A stretch of DNA of 64,000 nt, from NCBI RefSeq assembly GCF_014647835.1, contig NZ_BMPY01000005.1, positions 1-64,000 on the forward strand, in the 5' to 3' direction. Below are positions 16,489-26,281 of the stretch, piece after piece (the first letter of the stretch is position 1; each line of letters opens with the position of its first letter). Both the position numbers and the translations under genes were made by a program. Under the pieces are notes generated by a model that was given only the letters and a program-made list of their open reading frames with translations, was not told where the DNA came from and searched no databases. The stretch comes from Microbispora rosea subsp. aerata (GTDB lineage Bacteria; Actinomycetota; Actinomycetes; Streptosporangiales; Streptosporangiaceae).

Positions 16489-17346
16489 GGCGTCTGGAGC
16501 CTACAGAATCGGACTGACGATTGATCGCACCAGCGTGATCGCCGGTTTCGTGTCGGAACGGGATTCCCCGGCGGCCCGGCGAGACGGTCAGGGACAGCGG
16601 CGGCGAGACGCCCGCCCTGTGGCTGCTGCCTGAGCGTGGCGAGCCGGGCGCCTGGCCACCGGTCCGGGTTTGGCCGACCCCGTCCGGTGGCGGCCGTCCG
16701 ATGTGTCCACCTTTTTGGGACCAGCCCAGGTCTTCTCCATCCCAAGCTGGGTCGTCCCACGCGCCCCTTTCGTTCGACCGGGTTGAGCCAGATGAGCCGC
16801 TGCGCCTCAACCTGGCGGCGATCGCCGGGCCGAACCGCAGCTCCAGCCCATCCTGCGCGGCGGCACCTGCGCCGCGCCCGGTCGTCCGCGCGACCTGGTC
16901 AACACCGGGCAACCCGACTCGGGCGGAATCGGCATGTCGTCCCCATCGGCCACGCCGGCCGAGCCGGACGACGTCATGGCGAAGGCCAAGAGCGCGGGCA
17001 TCACCCCGATCGCCCAGTTCAACGGCGGGGCCACCGGATCCGGCGATCCCGGCCCGGACGGGTAGAGGCGCGCCGGACGACCCCTTCCGGCAAACCCGGT
17101 GGCGCATCGGATAACCCGACCCGAAGGACATATGCCCGGCCTCATCGGGCCCGGCTGGGCGTTCGGCCACCGTGCGTGTCCGGCCGGCTTTGCGCAGGGC
17201 GCGGGAAGGCCGCGCCGACCGTCGTACGGATCGTTACGCAATTTGTTTCGGGTTATATCGGGACTAATGAGTCACAAGTTTTCATGATCGGCCGTACTGA
17301 GCCCTTCACGGGTGCCCAAGTAGACCTGTGGTGTGTCGTCAGGCGT
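16489..17346. other. Long intergenic region, possible gene remnant
   Basis: About 860 bp with no convincing gene. On the plus strand, one open stretch (16796-17065) ends in a readable VMAKAKSAGITPIAQFNGG and a stop, weakly reminiscent of a secreted or binding-protein fragment. It has no start or ribosome site. Treat as non-coding or decayed. Confidence 0.4.
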
Positions 17347-17352
17347 TAGCCT
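17347..17352 (+). promoter_or_regulatory. -10 element of cysS (leaderless)
   Basis: TAGCCT, then exactly 7 nt, then GTG 17360. Confidence 0.5.
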
Positions 17353-17359
17353 TGCCTTC

Positions 17360-18754
<1,395 letters not shown>

Positions 18755-18763
18755 GCGTGGCCC

Positions 18764-18769
18764 TACGCT
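18764..18769 (+). promoter_or_regulatory. -10 element of rlmB (leaderless)
   Basis: TACGCT, then exactly 7 nt, then ATG 18777. Confidence 0.5.
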
Positions 18770-18776
18770 AGAGACC

Positions 18777-19736
18777 ATGGCGGGAAGGGCTTCAGGAAAG
18801 CCGGCGAAGAAGCAGGGGCCCACGAAGGGCTCGGGCGGCAAGGTCAGGCGCTCCCTTGAGGGCAGGGGAGCGACGCCGCCCGCCCACATGCGGCACTGGT
18901 ACAAGGAGAAGGCCCGCGCCGAGCGTCTCGAGCGTGAGGCGCGAAGCGGCGGGGCCTCTCCCTCGCGTACGCCGAGCCGTACGCGCCGGGAGGACGCCCC
19001 CGAGATCATCGGCGGCCGCAATCCCGTGGTCGAGGCGCTGCGTGCCGGCGTCCCCGCCAGCGCCCTGTACGTGGCGCAGCGGATCGACAACGACGACCGC
19101 GTCCGCGAGGCCATCAAGATCGCGGCCGACCGCGGCATCGCGCTGCTGGAGGTCACCCGGGACAAGCTCGACCGGCTCACCGAGAGCACCGTGCACCAGG
19201 GCCTCGGCCTGCAGGTCCCGCCGTACGACTACGCGCACCCCGACCAGCTCGTGGAGCGGGCGAGGGACGCGGCCGAGGTTCCGCTGATTGTCGCTCTGGA
19301 CGGCGTGACCGACCCGCGCAACCTCGGCGCCATCGCGCGCTCTGCGACGGCCTTCGGCGCGCACGGCCTGCTCGTCCCCTCGCGCCGTTCCGCGGGGGTC
19401 ACCGCCGGCGCCTGGAAGACCTCGGCGGGCACCCTTGCCAACCTTCCCGTCGCCCGCGCCTCGAACCTCACCCAGACGCTGCAGGCGTACCGGGAGGAGG
19501 GCCTGTTCGTGGTCGGCCTCGACGGCACCGCGACGCTGGACATCGCCGACGTCGAACTCGCGACCGAGCCGCTCGTCGTGGTCGTGGGGTCGGAGGGCAA
19601 GGGCCTGTCCCGCCTGGTCAGGGAGACGTGCGACCAGATCGCCCGCATCCCCATGTACGCCGCCGCCGAGTCGCTGAACGCCGGCGTGGCCGCCGGGATC
19701 GCCCTCTATGAGGTCGCCCGCCACCGTCGCCGGTGA
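18777..19736 (+). CDS. rlmB: 23S rRNA 2'-O-ribose methyltransferase RlmB
   Basis: 319 residues. A Lys/Arg-rich N-terminal extension (1-75) is typical of actinobacterial RlmB. It is followed by the substrate-binding domain ([13 protein letters not shown]) and the SpoU/TrmH knot ([47 protein letters not shown]). It methylates G2251 of 23S rRNA in the P-loop (E. coli numbering). 22 nt after cysS, with its own likely leaderless promoter. Confidence 0.95.
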   Translation: MAGRASGKPAKKQGPTKGSGGKVRRSLEGRGATPPAHMRHWYKEKARAERLEREARSGGASPSRTPSRTRREDAPEIIGGRNPVVEALRAGVPASALYVAQRIDNDDRVREAIKIAADRGIALLEVTRDKLDRLTESTVHQGLGLQVPPYDYAHPDQLVERARDAAEVPLIVALDGVTDPRNLGAIARSATAFGAHGLLVPSRRSAGVTAGAWKTSAGTLANLPVARASNLTQTLQAYREEGLFVVGLDGTATLDIADVELATEPLVVVVGSEGKGLSRLVRETCDQIARIPMYAAAESLNAGVAAGIALYEVARHRRR

Positions 19737-19786
19737 TTCACCGTGACGGTACGGCCCTCGGCCCACTAAACTCGTCTGGGTAACAG

Positions 19787-19859
19787 GCCGCCTTAGCTCA
19801 ATCGGCAGAGCATCTGTCTTGTAAACAGAAGGTCTGGGGTTCGATTCCCCAAGGCGGCT
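19787..19859 (+). tRNA. tRNA-Thr (anticodon TGT)
   Basis: 73 nt cloverleaf: acceptor GCCGCCT/AGGCGGC, D-arm GCTC/GAGC, anticodon loop CTTGTAA (anticodon TGT, reads ACA), T-arm TGGGG-TTCGATT-CCCCA, discriminator T, no encoded CCA. Located downstream of rlmB as in streptomycetes. Its 3' half is duplicated at 25,639-25,668. Confidence 0.95.
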
Positions 19860-19869
19860 CTCGTACGGC

Positions 19870-19904
19870 AGGCCCCTGAGCAGCGGTTTCGCTGTCAGGG
19901 GCCT
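19870..19904 (+). terminator. Terminator after tRNA-Thr
   Basis: 10-bp stem AGGCCCCTGA / TCAGGGGCCT with an inner GCAGCG/CGCTG extension. A variant copy follows the duplicated tRNA end at 25,680-25,715. Confidence 0.8.
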
Positions 19905-19918
19905 TGTGCTGTCGCGGC

Positions 19919-20265
19919 TCATCCGGTCTCTTCGGCGTCGTCGGGAGCCACCCTGGGAGCCACCCTGGGAGCCACCCCGCTTTCGTTGTCCCAGCAGAGC
20001 GCCGGAAATTGCCTCGGTCGCCGCTCGCCTTCCATGAGATGCCCGTAGATGTCTTTGGTGATCGCAATGCTGGCGTGCCCGAGGACTTCGGAGACCACGT
20101 GCAGCGGGGTCCTTTGGGCCAGCATGATCGAGGCTCCGGAGTGGCGGAGTTCGTGCGGGTGCCGGCGGCGGCCCAGGCTCGCGCTCTTGGTCAGGCGCGA
20201 GAAGACGTGGGAGAAGTCGTCCGGGCCGGATGGACGGCCCGACGAGGTAGGGGGAGAGTGGCCGG
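19919..20265 (-). pseudogene. Tyrosine recombinase (integrase), C-terminal remnant
   Basis: Only the C-terminal catalytic part is readable: HPHELRHSGASIML (HxxR box), VVSEVLGHASIAITK, and the nucleophile in DIYGHL. The N-terminal core-binding domain and first catalytic Arg are missing, and no start codon fits upstream. The tail carries three copies of a 12-bp repeat (VAP-R units). Its position at the tRNA end marks the island boundary. Confidence 0.8.
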
Positions 20266-20419
20266 CGCTGCGACGATTACCGCACGAGCGACTGGTCGCG
20301 GAGCAACGGCGGCGGTGGACACATGGGCCGATGCGGGTGGCTGCCTCGGGGCGCTTCCCCGGGCGGGAAACCGGGGGGTGGGCCGGGCGGGCCCCCAGCT
20401 GCCCGCCCGGCCGGAGCGA

Positions 20420-20776
20420 CTACGGCTCCAGGAGGATGGAGTTGATCGGCGAGAGGTTGCGCACGTAGGACCCGGGCGCCAGGCGCTCGCCGCAGTTCTG
20501 CCCGCCGTACGCCGTGCAGAGCCGCAGCCCGGCCCCGCCCGTCTGGTTGTTGACGACGAGCCGGTCCCCGAACACGTTGCTCAGGTTGTACGAGCCGTAG
20601 CGGTAGTACGTGTCCGGCTGCCCGTTCGGCGTAGCGTCCGGGTAGATGCACACGTGACCGATCGGGCACGGCACCGCCCTGGCCTGCCGCTGTTCCGTGT
20701 CGGCGGCGGCGGGCGCGGCCGACAGGGCGGCGGCGAGCGTGGTGGCGGTGGCGAGCGTACCGAGTGAGATGCGCAT
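20420..20776 (-). CDS. Secreted peptidase-inhibitor I36-like protein
   Basis: 118 residues. Signal peptide (about 1-25, ending APAAADTEQ) and a small cysteine-bearing beta domain (PCPIGHVCIYPD, CTAYGGQNCGERLAPGSYV). Four cysteines probably form two disulphides. Resembles the I36 (SMPI-like) inhibitor family common in actinomycetes; inhibitory activity is not shown. AAGGAG lies upstream of ATG 20776. Divergent from the membrane HTH gene. Confidence 0.72.
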   Translation of the reverse strand: MRISLGTLATATTLAAALSAAPAAADTEQRQARAVPCPIGHVCIYPDATPNGQPDTYYRYGSYNLSNVFGDRLVVNNQTGGAGLRLCTAYGGQNCGERLAPGSYVRNLSPINSILLEP

Positions 20777-20860
20777 GCTGATGCTCCTTCCTGAGTCGAG
20801 GGAGGGCCGTCTGGCCCGGTGAGCAACAGCAAAACGGCACTTCGCGGTGTCCAACAGGCG

Positions 20861-20900
20861 CCCGGACAGGCTCGGACACATCCATCCCACCCTCGGACAC
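20861..20900. promoter_or_regulatory. Triple CGGACA direct repeat (candidate operator)
   Basis: CGGACA occurs at about 20862, 20873 and 20894, spacing 11 and 21 bp (same helix face), just upstream of the -10 of the membrane HTH gene and in the divergent region with the I36-like gene. Confidence 0.4.
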
Positions 20901-20916
20901 TTTCTGTGACCGCATA

Positions 20917-20922
20917 TACACT
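20917..20922 (+). promoter_or_regulatory. -10 element of membrane HTH gene (leaderless)
   Basis: TACACT, then exactly 7 nt, then ATG 20930. Confidence 0.5.
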
Positions 20923-20929
20923 CTGAGTC

Positions 20930-21871
20930 ATGGAACGGTCAAACGCGGAGGCGAGCGACCTGTCCGCGGTCGAGGCGGTCACCACGCACGAGGACCTGGT
21001 GAAGCTGCTGGCCGCGGAGTTCGCCCGGGCGGACACGTCGCTCCGCGAGCTTGAGGCGCGGGCCGACAAGCTCGGCGGCGTCCGCCTGCCCCGTGCCACC
21101 TGCGCGGACATGCTGGCCGGACGCCGCTTTCCCAAGAAGGCCGTGATGCTGGCATTCCTCAGAGCCTGCCGAGTGCCCGAGCAGCAGCTGCCCGCATGGG
21201 AACGAGCCTGGGAACGCGTACGGATCGCCCGTCTTCCCGTCGCGACGCTCACCAGGCAGGAGCAGACAGCCGACCCCGCGGCGGCCCCGGCCGGACAAGG
21301 GCAGTCAGCCCAACCCCACCAGCGATGGACCCCGGCACCGGCCGTCGTCATCGTCCTCACCACGCTCGCCCTCGCCGTGGGCATCGTCTTCTGGGACAGG
21401 CCCCGCACCCTCACCGACGACGGCCGCGCCTTCGGCCCCGGCGGTTCGAGTCGCTTCACCGTACGCGTCGACCCGGCCAACACCGGCGTGCGGCTGACCC
21501 GGCTCCTGGACGCCAACGTGGCCAAGCAGCGGGCGTCCATCACCGTGAACGGAGCCCCGGCGGGTGAGTGGAAGCCGCTGACGGGCGGCTCCGGCTGGCT
21601 CTATCAGAGCGTCGACCTCCCGCCCCACCTGACCGCCGGACGCAGCTCCCTGGTCATCGTCAACACGTTCGTGTCCTCGTACTGGGACTTCAACGAGTTC
21701 CTCTACATCGTCTGGCAGCGGATCGACGGCGAGTGGACGACGGCCGACACGGTCGACGTCGGCCCCGACCACACCGACAGCGAAACCGCGCACGACTACC
21801 ACATCACCGGCGAGACCTTCCAAGGCCCCCGCACCTTCCCACGCCCGGAACCGGAGGAGATCAACCCATGA
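20930..21871 (+). CDS. Membrane-anchored HTH protein with sugar-binding-like ectodomain
   Basis: 313 residues. Residues about 15-95 form an XRE-like HTH domain common in streptomycetes (DLVKLLAAEFARADTSLREL, LPRATCADMLAGRRFPKK). One membrane helix lies at about 138-156 (VVIVLTTLALAVGIVFW). Residues 165-313 form a beta-rich domain (FTVRVDPANTGVRLTRLLD, FNEFLYIVWQRIDGEW). The predicted topology puts the HTH in the cytosol and the beta domain outside. It is coupled to the GH43 gene by an ATGA overlap, suggesting a one-component sensor for a glycan. Confidence 0.68.
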   Translation: MERSNAEASDLSAVEAVTTHEDLVKLLAAEFARADTSLRELEARADKLGGVRLPRATCADMLAGRRFPKKAVMLAFLRACRVPEQQLPAWERAWERVRIARLPVATLTRQEQTADPAAAPAGQGQSAQPHQRWTPAPAVVIVLTTLALAVGIVFWDRPRTLTDDGRAFGPGGSSRFTVRVDPANTGVRLTRLLDANVAKQRASITVNGAPAGEWKPLTGGSGWLYQSVDLPPHLTAGRSSLVIVNTFVSSYWDFNEFLYIVWQRIDGEWTTADTVDVGPDHTDSETAHDYHITGETFQGPRTFPRPEPEEINP

Positions 21872-22761
21872 CCCTGCCTCTCCTGCTGACGGCCGTGCTT
21901 CTCGCGCCCCCGGCGGCCGTCATCCCCACCAACTTCCCCGACCCGGACGTGATCAGGGTCGGCTCCACCTACTACGCCTACTCCACCAGCAGCTCAGGGC
22001 ACACCGTCCCGGTCGCCTCGGCACCCTCGGCCACCGGCCCGTGGACCATCCGCGGCGACGCCCTGCTCACCAAGCCGAAGTGGGCCGGCCAGGGCGGCTT
22101 CTGGGCGCCCGACGTCTCCCGGCGTGCGGACGGTCGCTACCTCATGTACTTCGCCGCCCCGATCCACGACGACTTCGGCCCACGCTGCATCGGTGCCGCC
22201 CTCGCGGACACCCCGCTCGGCCCGTTCCACCCTCTCGGTGACGGCCCTCTCGTCTGCGACCTGCGGGAAGGCGGCGCCATCGACCCGGCGAGCTTCGTCG
22301 ACACCGACGGCAAGCGGTACCTCCTCTACAAGAACGACGGCAACCGGGACGAGTCGAACAAGCCCTCGATCATCTGGCTGCAGGAGGTCCGCCCCGACGG
22401 CGTCACCTTCACCGGCCCACGCCGCGAACTGATCCGCAACGACCGCCCGGACGAGCACGGCGTCATCGAAGCCCCGGTCCTGGTCAAGCGCCCCACCCAG
22501 TACGTTCTCTTCTACGCGGGAGGCTCCTACACCGGCAACAGCTACTTCACCGGCTACGCCACCTCGCCGTCACTGGCAGGCCCCTTCACCAAGGCGGCGA
22601 AGCCACTGATGACCACGGACACTTTCGCAGGCCAGGTCCAGGGCCCCGGCGGGGCGGACGTCCTCGGCAACCACATGTTCTTCCACGGTTGGGTGGGCAA
22701 CACCCGCTGGATGTACAGGACAACCCTGACCTGGGAGAACGACCATCCAGCCGTGCGATGA
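21868..22761 (+). CDS. Glycoside hydrolase family 43 protein, secreted
   Basis: 297 residues. Short signal peptide (LLLTAVLLAPPAAVIP), then a five-bladed beta-propeller start typical of GH43: NFPDPDVIRV with the catalytic base Asp, FWAPDVSRR and the Asp of GGAIDPASF, and the acid Glu in GVIEAPVLV. Expected activity: arabinofuranosidase, arabinanase or xylosidase on plant hemicellulose, or similar linkages. Start ATG 21868 overlaps the upstream stop. Confidence 0.88.
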   Translation: MTLPLLLTAVLLAPPAAVIPTNFPDPDVIRVGSTYYAYSTSSSGHTVPVASAPSATGPWTIRGDALLTKPKWAGQGGFWAPDVSRRADGRYLMYFAAPIHDDFGPRCIGAALADTPLGPFHPLGDGPLVCDLREGGAIDPASFVDTDGKRYLLYKNDGNRDESNKPSIIWLQEVRPDGVTFTGPRRELIRNDRPDEHGVIEAPVLVKRPTQYVLFYAGGSYTGNSYFTGYATSPSLAGPFTKAAKPLMTTDTFAGQVQGPGGADVLGNHMFFHGWVGNTRWMYRTTLTWENDHPAVR

Positions 22762-22859
22762 GCGTCATCCCGGCGTTGACCTGCCACGGAACTCCGCCCA
22801 CGCGGCGGCCCGCCGGCACACTGACCACAGCCCCGCGTGTTCGAGATCGGTGATCTTCG

Positions 22860-23256
22860 TCAGTCGCAGACGATTCCGGCCTGTCGCCGAGCCGGGCCAC
22901 TCCGGGTGAGGCGTCGGGCCATACCGGCGACGGCGGCCCAGCGGATGATGGCCTCGGAGACCTTCGGGTCCCGTTCGTAGTCGCGGGCCGGCCGTCGGCA
23001 GGCGGTCAGCCAGGCCGGCGTCCGTTCCACATCCAACGCCGTGCGCTCCCATTGCGGGAAGTACCAGTACACGGTCTGCCAGGGCGGCAGGGCGGTGGGC
23101 AAGTACACACCACGGGCAGCCCGAGCAGACCACCGCCCGGCGCGAGTGCTTCCCCGGATGCCCGCCGGTGTTCGGCTCGGGCAATAACGGCTCGATCAGT
23201 TCCCACGGCGCGTCGATCAAATCGGAGGGTGTTCCTGGCCCCCAAGGGCGAAGCAT
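22860..23256 (-). pseudogene. IS5-family transposase, internally deleted and frameshifted
   Basis: The N-terminal part reads DAPWELIEPLLPEPNTGGHPG in one frame. After a frameshift, YLPTALPPWQTVYWYFPQWE joins almost directly to the C-terminal VERTPAWLTACRRPARDYER and EAIIRWAAVAGMARRLTR. The central DDE core (about 150 residues) is missing, so no active transposase can be made. Confidence 0.75.
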
Positions 23257-23298
23257 CAGGGCCCGCGAGCGCGAAGAGCATTACACCGACTCCAGACG

Positions 23299-23574
23299 TT
23301 GACGGCGCTCAACATCGGCCTGCTCACCCGGCTCCGCGACCGGCTCGACTCCGATGCCGCCGGACGACTGGAAATCCGCGTCTACGACGAGACCATCCGC
23401 TTCAACATCCTGATCGTGGACGGCTCGGCCTGCGCCGTACAGCCCTCCCTCCCGGCGGCCCGCGGAGTCGGCTCGCCTACGCTCGTCATCGCCGACCACA
23501 CCCCCGCCGACGGGCGGTTTCCCGTCCTCGGCCAGGTCTTCACGTCCATCTGGGAGCGGAGCACACCCATATGA
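23299..23574 (+). pseudogene. C-terminal fragment of an XRE-type regulator (DUF5919-like)
   Basis: About 90 codons (LRDRLDSDAAGRLEIRVYDE, RFNILIVDGSACAVQP, FPVLGQVFTSIWERSTPI). The pattern resembles the C-terminal effector domain found behind HTH domains in streptomycetes. No HTH part precedes it; the adjacent transposase remnant probably disrupted it. The stop overlaps the next start (ATGA), so it may have been co-transcribed with it. Confidence 0.5.
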
Positions 23575-24401
23575 CACTCGACGCCCGAGCGTTACTGCCC
23601 ATAGCCGAGCAGGCCGTCACCATCGCCGGCGACATCATCACCACGAAACTTCCCGGCGTGATAACTGCCAAGGGCGACCGCGACATGGTCACCGAAGTGG
23701 ACTATGCCGTCGAGCATGCCGTACGCGACTTCCTATCCCGCGAGACGCCGGAGATCGGGTTCCTGGGCGAAGAGGAAGGCATCACTAATGCCGGCGACGG
23801 CCTCATGTGGGCACTTGACCCCCTCGACGGCACCGCCAACTTCACCCACGGCATCCCCCTCTGCGGCACCTCCCTTGGCCTGATCGACCACGACCGCTCC
23901 ATCCTGGGCGTGATCGACCTCCCCTTCCTCGGCACCCGGTACGCCGCGGCCGAGACGGCCGGAGCCACCGCCAACGGCCGGCCGATCAGCGCCAGCACGA
24001 CGGACGTCCTGGAGGCCGCCATCGTCTCGGTGGGTGACTACGCCGTGGGGGAGGGCGCCGAGGCCAAGAACCGGGTCAGGCTCCCGCTCAACTACCAGCT
24101 CGCCACCCGCGTGCAGCGTGTCCGCATGTTCGGCTCGGCCGCCATCGACCTCGCCTGGGTCGCCGAAGGCAAGACCGACGCCTGCATCATGCTTTCCAAC
24201 AACCCCTGGGACACCGCCGCGGGCGTCGTCATCGCCCGGGAAGCCGGAGCCGTCGTCACCGACATCGACGGCACCCCCCACACGATGAAGGCCCGAGCCA
24301 CCATCGCCGCCGCCCCCAAAATCCTGGCCGACCTCATCGAACTGGTCGTGGAGGCCGAGAACGAAGCGGGCCGTACCGCTTTGTCTAGTCCCGCGACATG
24401 A
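23571..24401 (+). CDS. Inositol monophosphatase-family phosphatase
   Basis: 276 residues. All Mg-binding motifs are present: GEEEG (residues about 65-69), DPLDGTANFTHG (about 84-95) and WDTAAGVVIAREAG near 217. Members hydrolyse inositol phosphates, histidinol phosphate or related sugar phosphates; the substrate cannot be told here. Located inside the tRNA-Thr island, coupled to the upstream regulator fragment. Confidence 0.9.
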   Translation: MTLDARALLPIAEQAVTIAGDIITTKLPGVITAKGDRDMVTEVDYAVEHAVRDFLSRETPEIGFLGEEEGITNAGDGLMWALDPLDGTANFTHGIPLCGTSLGLIDHDRSILGVIDLPFLGTRYAAAETAGATANGRPISASTTDVLEAAIVSVGDYAVGEGAEAKNRVRLPLNYQLATRVQRVRMFGSAAIDLAWVAEGKTDACIMLSNNPWDTAAGVVIAREAGAVVTDIDGTPHTMKARATIAAAPKILADLIELVVEAENEAGRTALSSPAT

Positions 24402-24554
24402 TTGACAGTTTTGCCCCACCACATCCTTGACGGGTGCCCTAGGAGACATGACCGGCCTTGCGGGGCCGGGCCGCTACGACGCTGCGGACGGGTTGGGTGT
24501 CGATGTTCCCCGGCGTCCAGGAGTTGTGTTCCGCTGGCCCTCAGCGGCAGCTGA

Positions 24555-25196
24555 TCACTCGTCGCTCAGCTCGGCCTGCCAGTCGTAGAAGCGGGAACGG
24601 AGCTTGTGAACATCGCGCTCGCTCAAGCCGTAGGCGAGGAACTCGTCGTCCGGGTAAAGCTCCAGAGCGGAGAGCATCTGGGCGAAGACGGTACGGTCGA
24701 AGCCCAGGTCACGGGACGAGGCGAGGTCGATTAGCTGTTCGCGGGTGAAGTGACCTGTGATCAGGAGCGCGTCGACGTCGATGAAGTCGCGGACTTCGGC
24801 TCGGGTGAACAGGGCTTCCACCTTGCCAGCTGCAACGTCGTCGAGGTGGATGACCGGGCCGATCTCCATCGTGACCGGTGGGTGCGAACGGAGATCGGCC
24901 GCCAGTTCCACCTTGCTGGTACGGCCTGTCGCGGGTTCGGAGACGCTGAGCCGTACGAATTGGGGGCTGTCCACGTCAACCTTGATCTCCAGGCCGTGTT
25001 CGATATAGGCGTCACAGATCTTCGCGACTCCCTCGGAGAAGTCGTCGCGCACGCTGGAGGTGAACAGGTCGATGTCCTCGCTGGGCCGTGTGAGCACGCC
25101 GTGTGCCTGTACGGCGTAGCCGCCCGCGAGAGCGAACCCGTGGTTGGCGGCTGCCGTCAGGGCGATGCCGGCCAGGCGACGGTGGAAGTCGTCCAT
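24555..25196 (-). CDS. AbiEii/AbiGii-type nucleotidyltransferase
   Basis: 213 residues. The nucleotidyltransferase signature is FALAGGYAVQAHG…RPSEDIDLFT (residues about 19-46), with the G-G and D-x-D pair, followed by HLDDVAAGKVEALFTRAEVRDFIDVDALL, which is typical of AbiEii. AbiEii proteins are type IV toxins that modify tRNA in known cases. The upstream gene's TAA overlaps this ATG (TAATG), so the two are coupled. Island location supports a defence or maintenance role. Confidence 0.8.
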   Translation of the reverse strand: MDDFHRRLAGIALTAAANHGFALAGGYAVQAHGVLTRPSEDIDLFTSSVRDDFSEGVAKICDAYIEHGLEIKVDVDSPQFVRLSVSEPATGRTSKVELAADLRSHPPVTMEIGPVIHLDDVAAGKVEALFTRAEVRDFIDVDALLITGHFTREQLIDLASSRDLGFDRTVFAQMLSALELYPDDEFLAYGLSERDVHKLRSRFYDWQAELSDE

Positions 25197-25516
25197 TAGG
25201 CAGCTTGACGCTGTAGCTCGGGGAACCGGTCGAGCCATAGAGCGCGGACGCGAGGGGGCAGGACCAATTGAGACCAGAGCTTGCGCAGGAGCGAGGCGTT
25301 GAGGAAGCATCGCAGGTCGTCGGGCGTGGCGCTTTCCCTGATCACCCGCATGTACAGCAGTCGTACGTCGGCGATTTGGTCCAGGTGATAGCGGCGCTCC
25401 GGCCCCCAATCGAGATGTCTGGGCAGCACGACGACGCCCTCCACCGGCCCGGCCAGCTCTTCCAGAGTCGTGGGAACGACGTAAGGGCGAAGCGCCCCAT
25501 ATCCCCTGGCGTCCAT
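25196..25516 (-). CDS. Small partner of AbiEii-type gene, unknown family
   Basis: 106 residues, upstream of and coupled to the nucleotidyltransferase. It reads RPYVVPTTLEELAGPVEGVV, then HLDWGPERRYHLDQIADVRL, then a helical end (LRCFLNASLLRKLWSQLVLP, VRALWLDRFPELQRQ). It has no winged helix like AbiEi antitoxins, and I do not recognise the family. Position suggests it is the antitoxin or a chaperone for the downstream protein. GGAGG precedes ATG 25516 closely. Confidence 0.65.
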   Translation of the reverse strand: MDARGYGALRPYVVPTTLEELAGPVEGVVVLPRHLDWGPERRYHLDQIADVRLLYMRVIRESATPDDLRCFLNASLLRKLWSQLVLPPRVRALWLDRFPELQRQAA

Positions 25517-25638
25517 GCCTCCAGTGTGACCGATTCGACGCTGATCGTCAGGTCGATCTTGTAGGCCGCTCACATTAGGCCTGCACAGGCATGGACCTGG
25601 GAGCGATCTGTGGGTGGCGATAGACGATCTTGATCCTG

Positions 25639-25716
25639 CTTGTGCACAGAAGGCGTGCCCGCGGCGGCTCTCGTGCGGCAGGCCCCTGATCGGCGGAGTC
25701 GTGAGCAGGGGCCTTC
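25639..25716 (+). repeat. Degenerate tRNA-Thr 3' half plus terminator (attachment-site copy)
   Basis: CTTGT..ACAGAAGG (25639-25653) matches the anticodon arm, followed by a shortened T-arm, then GGCGGCTCTCGT and GGCAGGCCCCTGA (one mismatch over 27 bp) and a hairpin ending CAGGGGCCTT as behind the intact tRNA. It is not a functional tRNA. Marks the right end of the island. Confidence 0.75.
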
Positions 25717-25793
25717 TCGTCGCGCGATGGTTGCTGGATCTCGGCCAGGTGATTGAGCTCCGGCGCGTGGCCGGGCAACCGTGGTCTGGCACC

Positions 25794-26279
25794 TCAGGCG
25801 GCGAGGAGGTCGTCGATCTGGTTGATCGCGCTGGTGGCCCCTTCGACTATGCCCATCTCAAGCACCTTCTGCAGCCCTTCCGCGCTGTCGTACGTGGACA
25901 CATAGGTCGCGCGGGTGCGGCCGTCGTGCTCGGCGAACGTGTAGACGTTCCTGGAGACCGGCAGGTTCGGGTCTGGGGTGAAGGTCTGATCGGCGAACCC
26001 GTCCTCGAACGAGAAGCTCCGCGGCTCGTCGACGGCCGTGATCCTCCAGTATCCGGGGTACTTCTCGCCCTGCGGGCCGGTCATGTAGTAATGCACCCGC
26101 CCGCCGGGGGTGAGGTCGTGCTCGACCACGGTCGCCGGGTAGCCGGGTGGACCCCAGATCTTCTCAAGCTGGCGCGGGTCCGCGTAGATCTGCCACACCC
26201 GCTCCACGGGCGCGGCGAACTCGGCGACGATGGTCAAGGTCAGGGTGTCCAACTGGTGCTGGACGTCGATGACGGGCAT
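25794..26279 (-). CDS. SRPBCC (AHSA1-like) domain protein
   Basis: 161 residues, one START/Bet v1-like helix-grip domain: VAEFAAPVERVWQIYADPRQLEKIWGPP is cut here to its core APVERVWQIY, then YYMTGPQGEKYPGYW and FSFEDGFAD. Members bind hydrophobic ligands. Starts 2 nt after the ArsR regulator, so it is the second gene of a two-gene operon under the palindrome at 26,640. Confidence 0.88.
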   Translation of the reverse strand: MPVIDVQHQLDTLTLTIVAEFAAPVERVWQIYADPRQLEKIWGPPGYPATVVEHDLTPGGRVHYYMTGPQGEKYPGYWRITAVDEPRSFSFEDGFADQTFTPDPNLPVSRNVYTFAEHDGRTRATYVSTYDSAEGLQKVLEMGIVEGATSAINQIDDLLAA

Positions 26280-26281
26280 GG

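Larger units (their letters stand above)
19853..25689. mobile_element. Decayed genomic island integrated at tRNA-Thr
   Basis: The 27-bp block starting GGCGGCTCTCGT (tRNA 3' end plus flank; 19853-19879) recurs with one mismatch at 25663-25689 and is extended on both sides. A truncated tyrosine integrase lies at the left end, pointing away from the tRNA. The interior holds a transposase remnant, gene fragments and an AbiEii-type gene. This is the classic layout of an integrative element that has lost most of its mobility genes. Confidence 0.7.

Noticed and set aside
16796-17065. Small gene between the DUF2637-like gene and cysS
   Set aside because: No start codon with ribosome site; only the last ~25 codons look protein-like.
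25639-25668. Second tRNA-Thr gene
   Set aside because: No acceptor 5' strand or D-arm and a broken T-arm; it is an attachment-site remnant.
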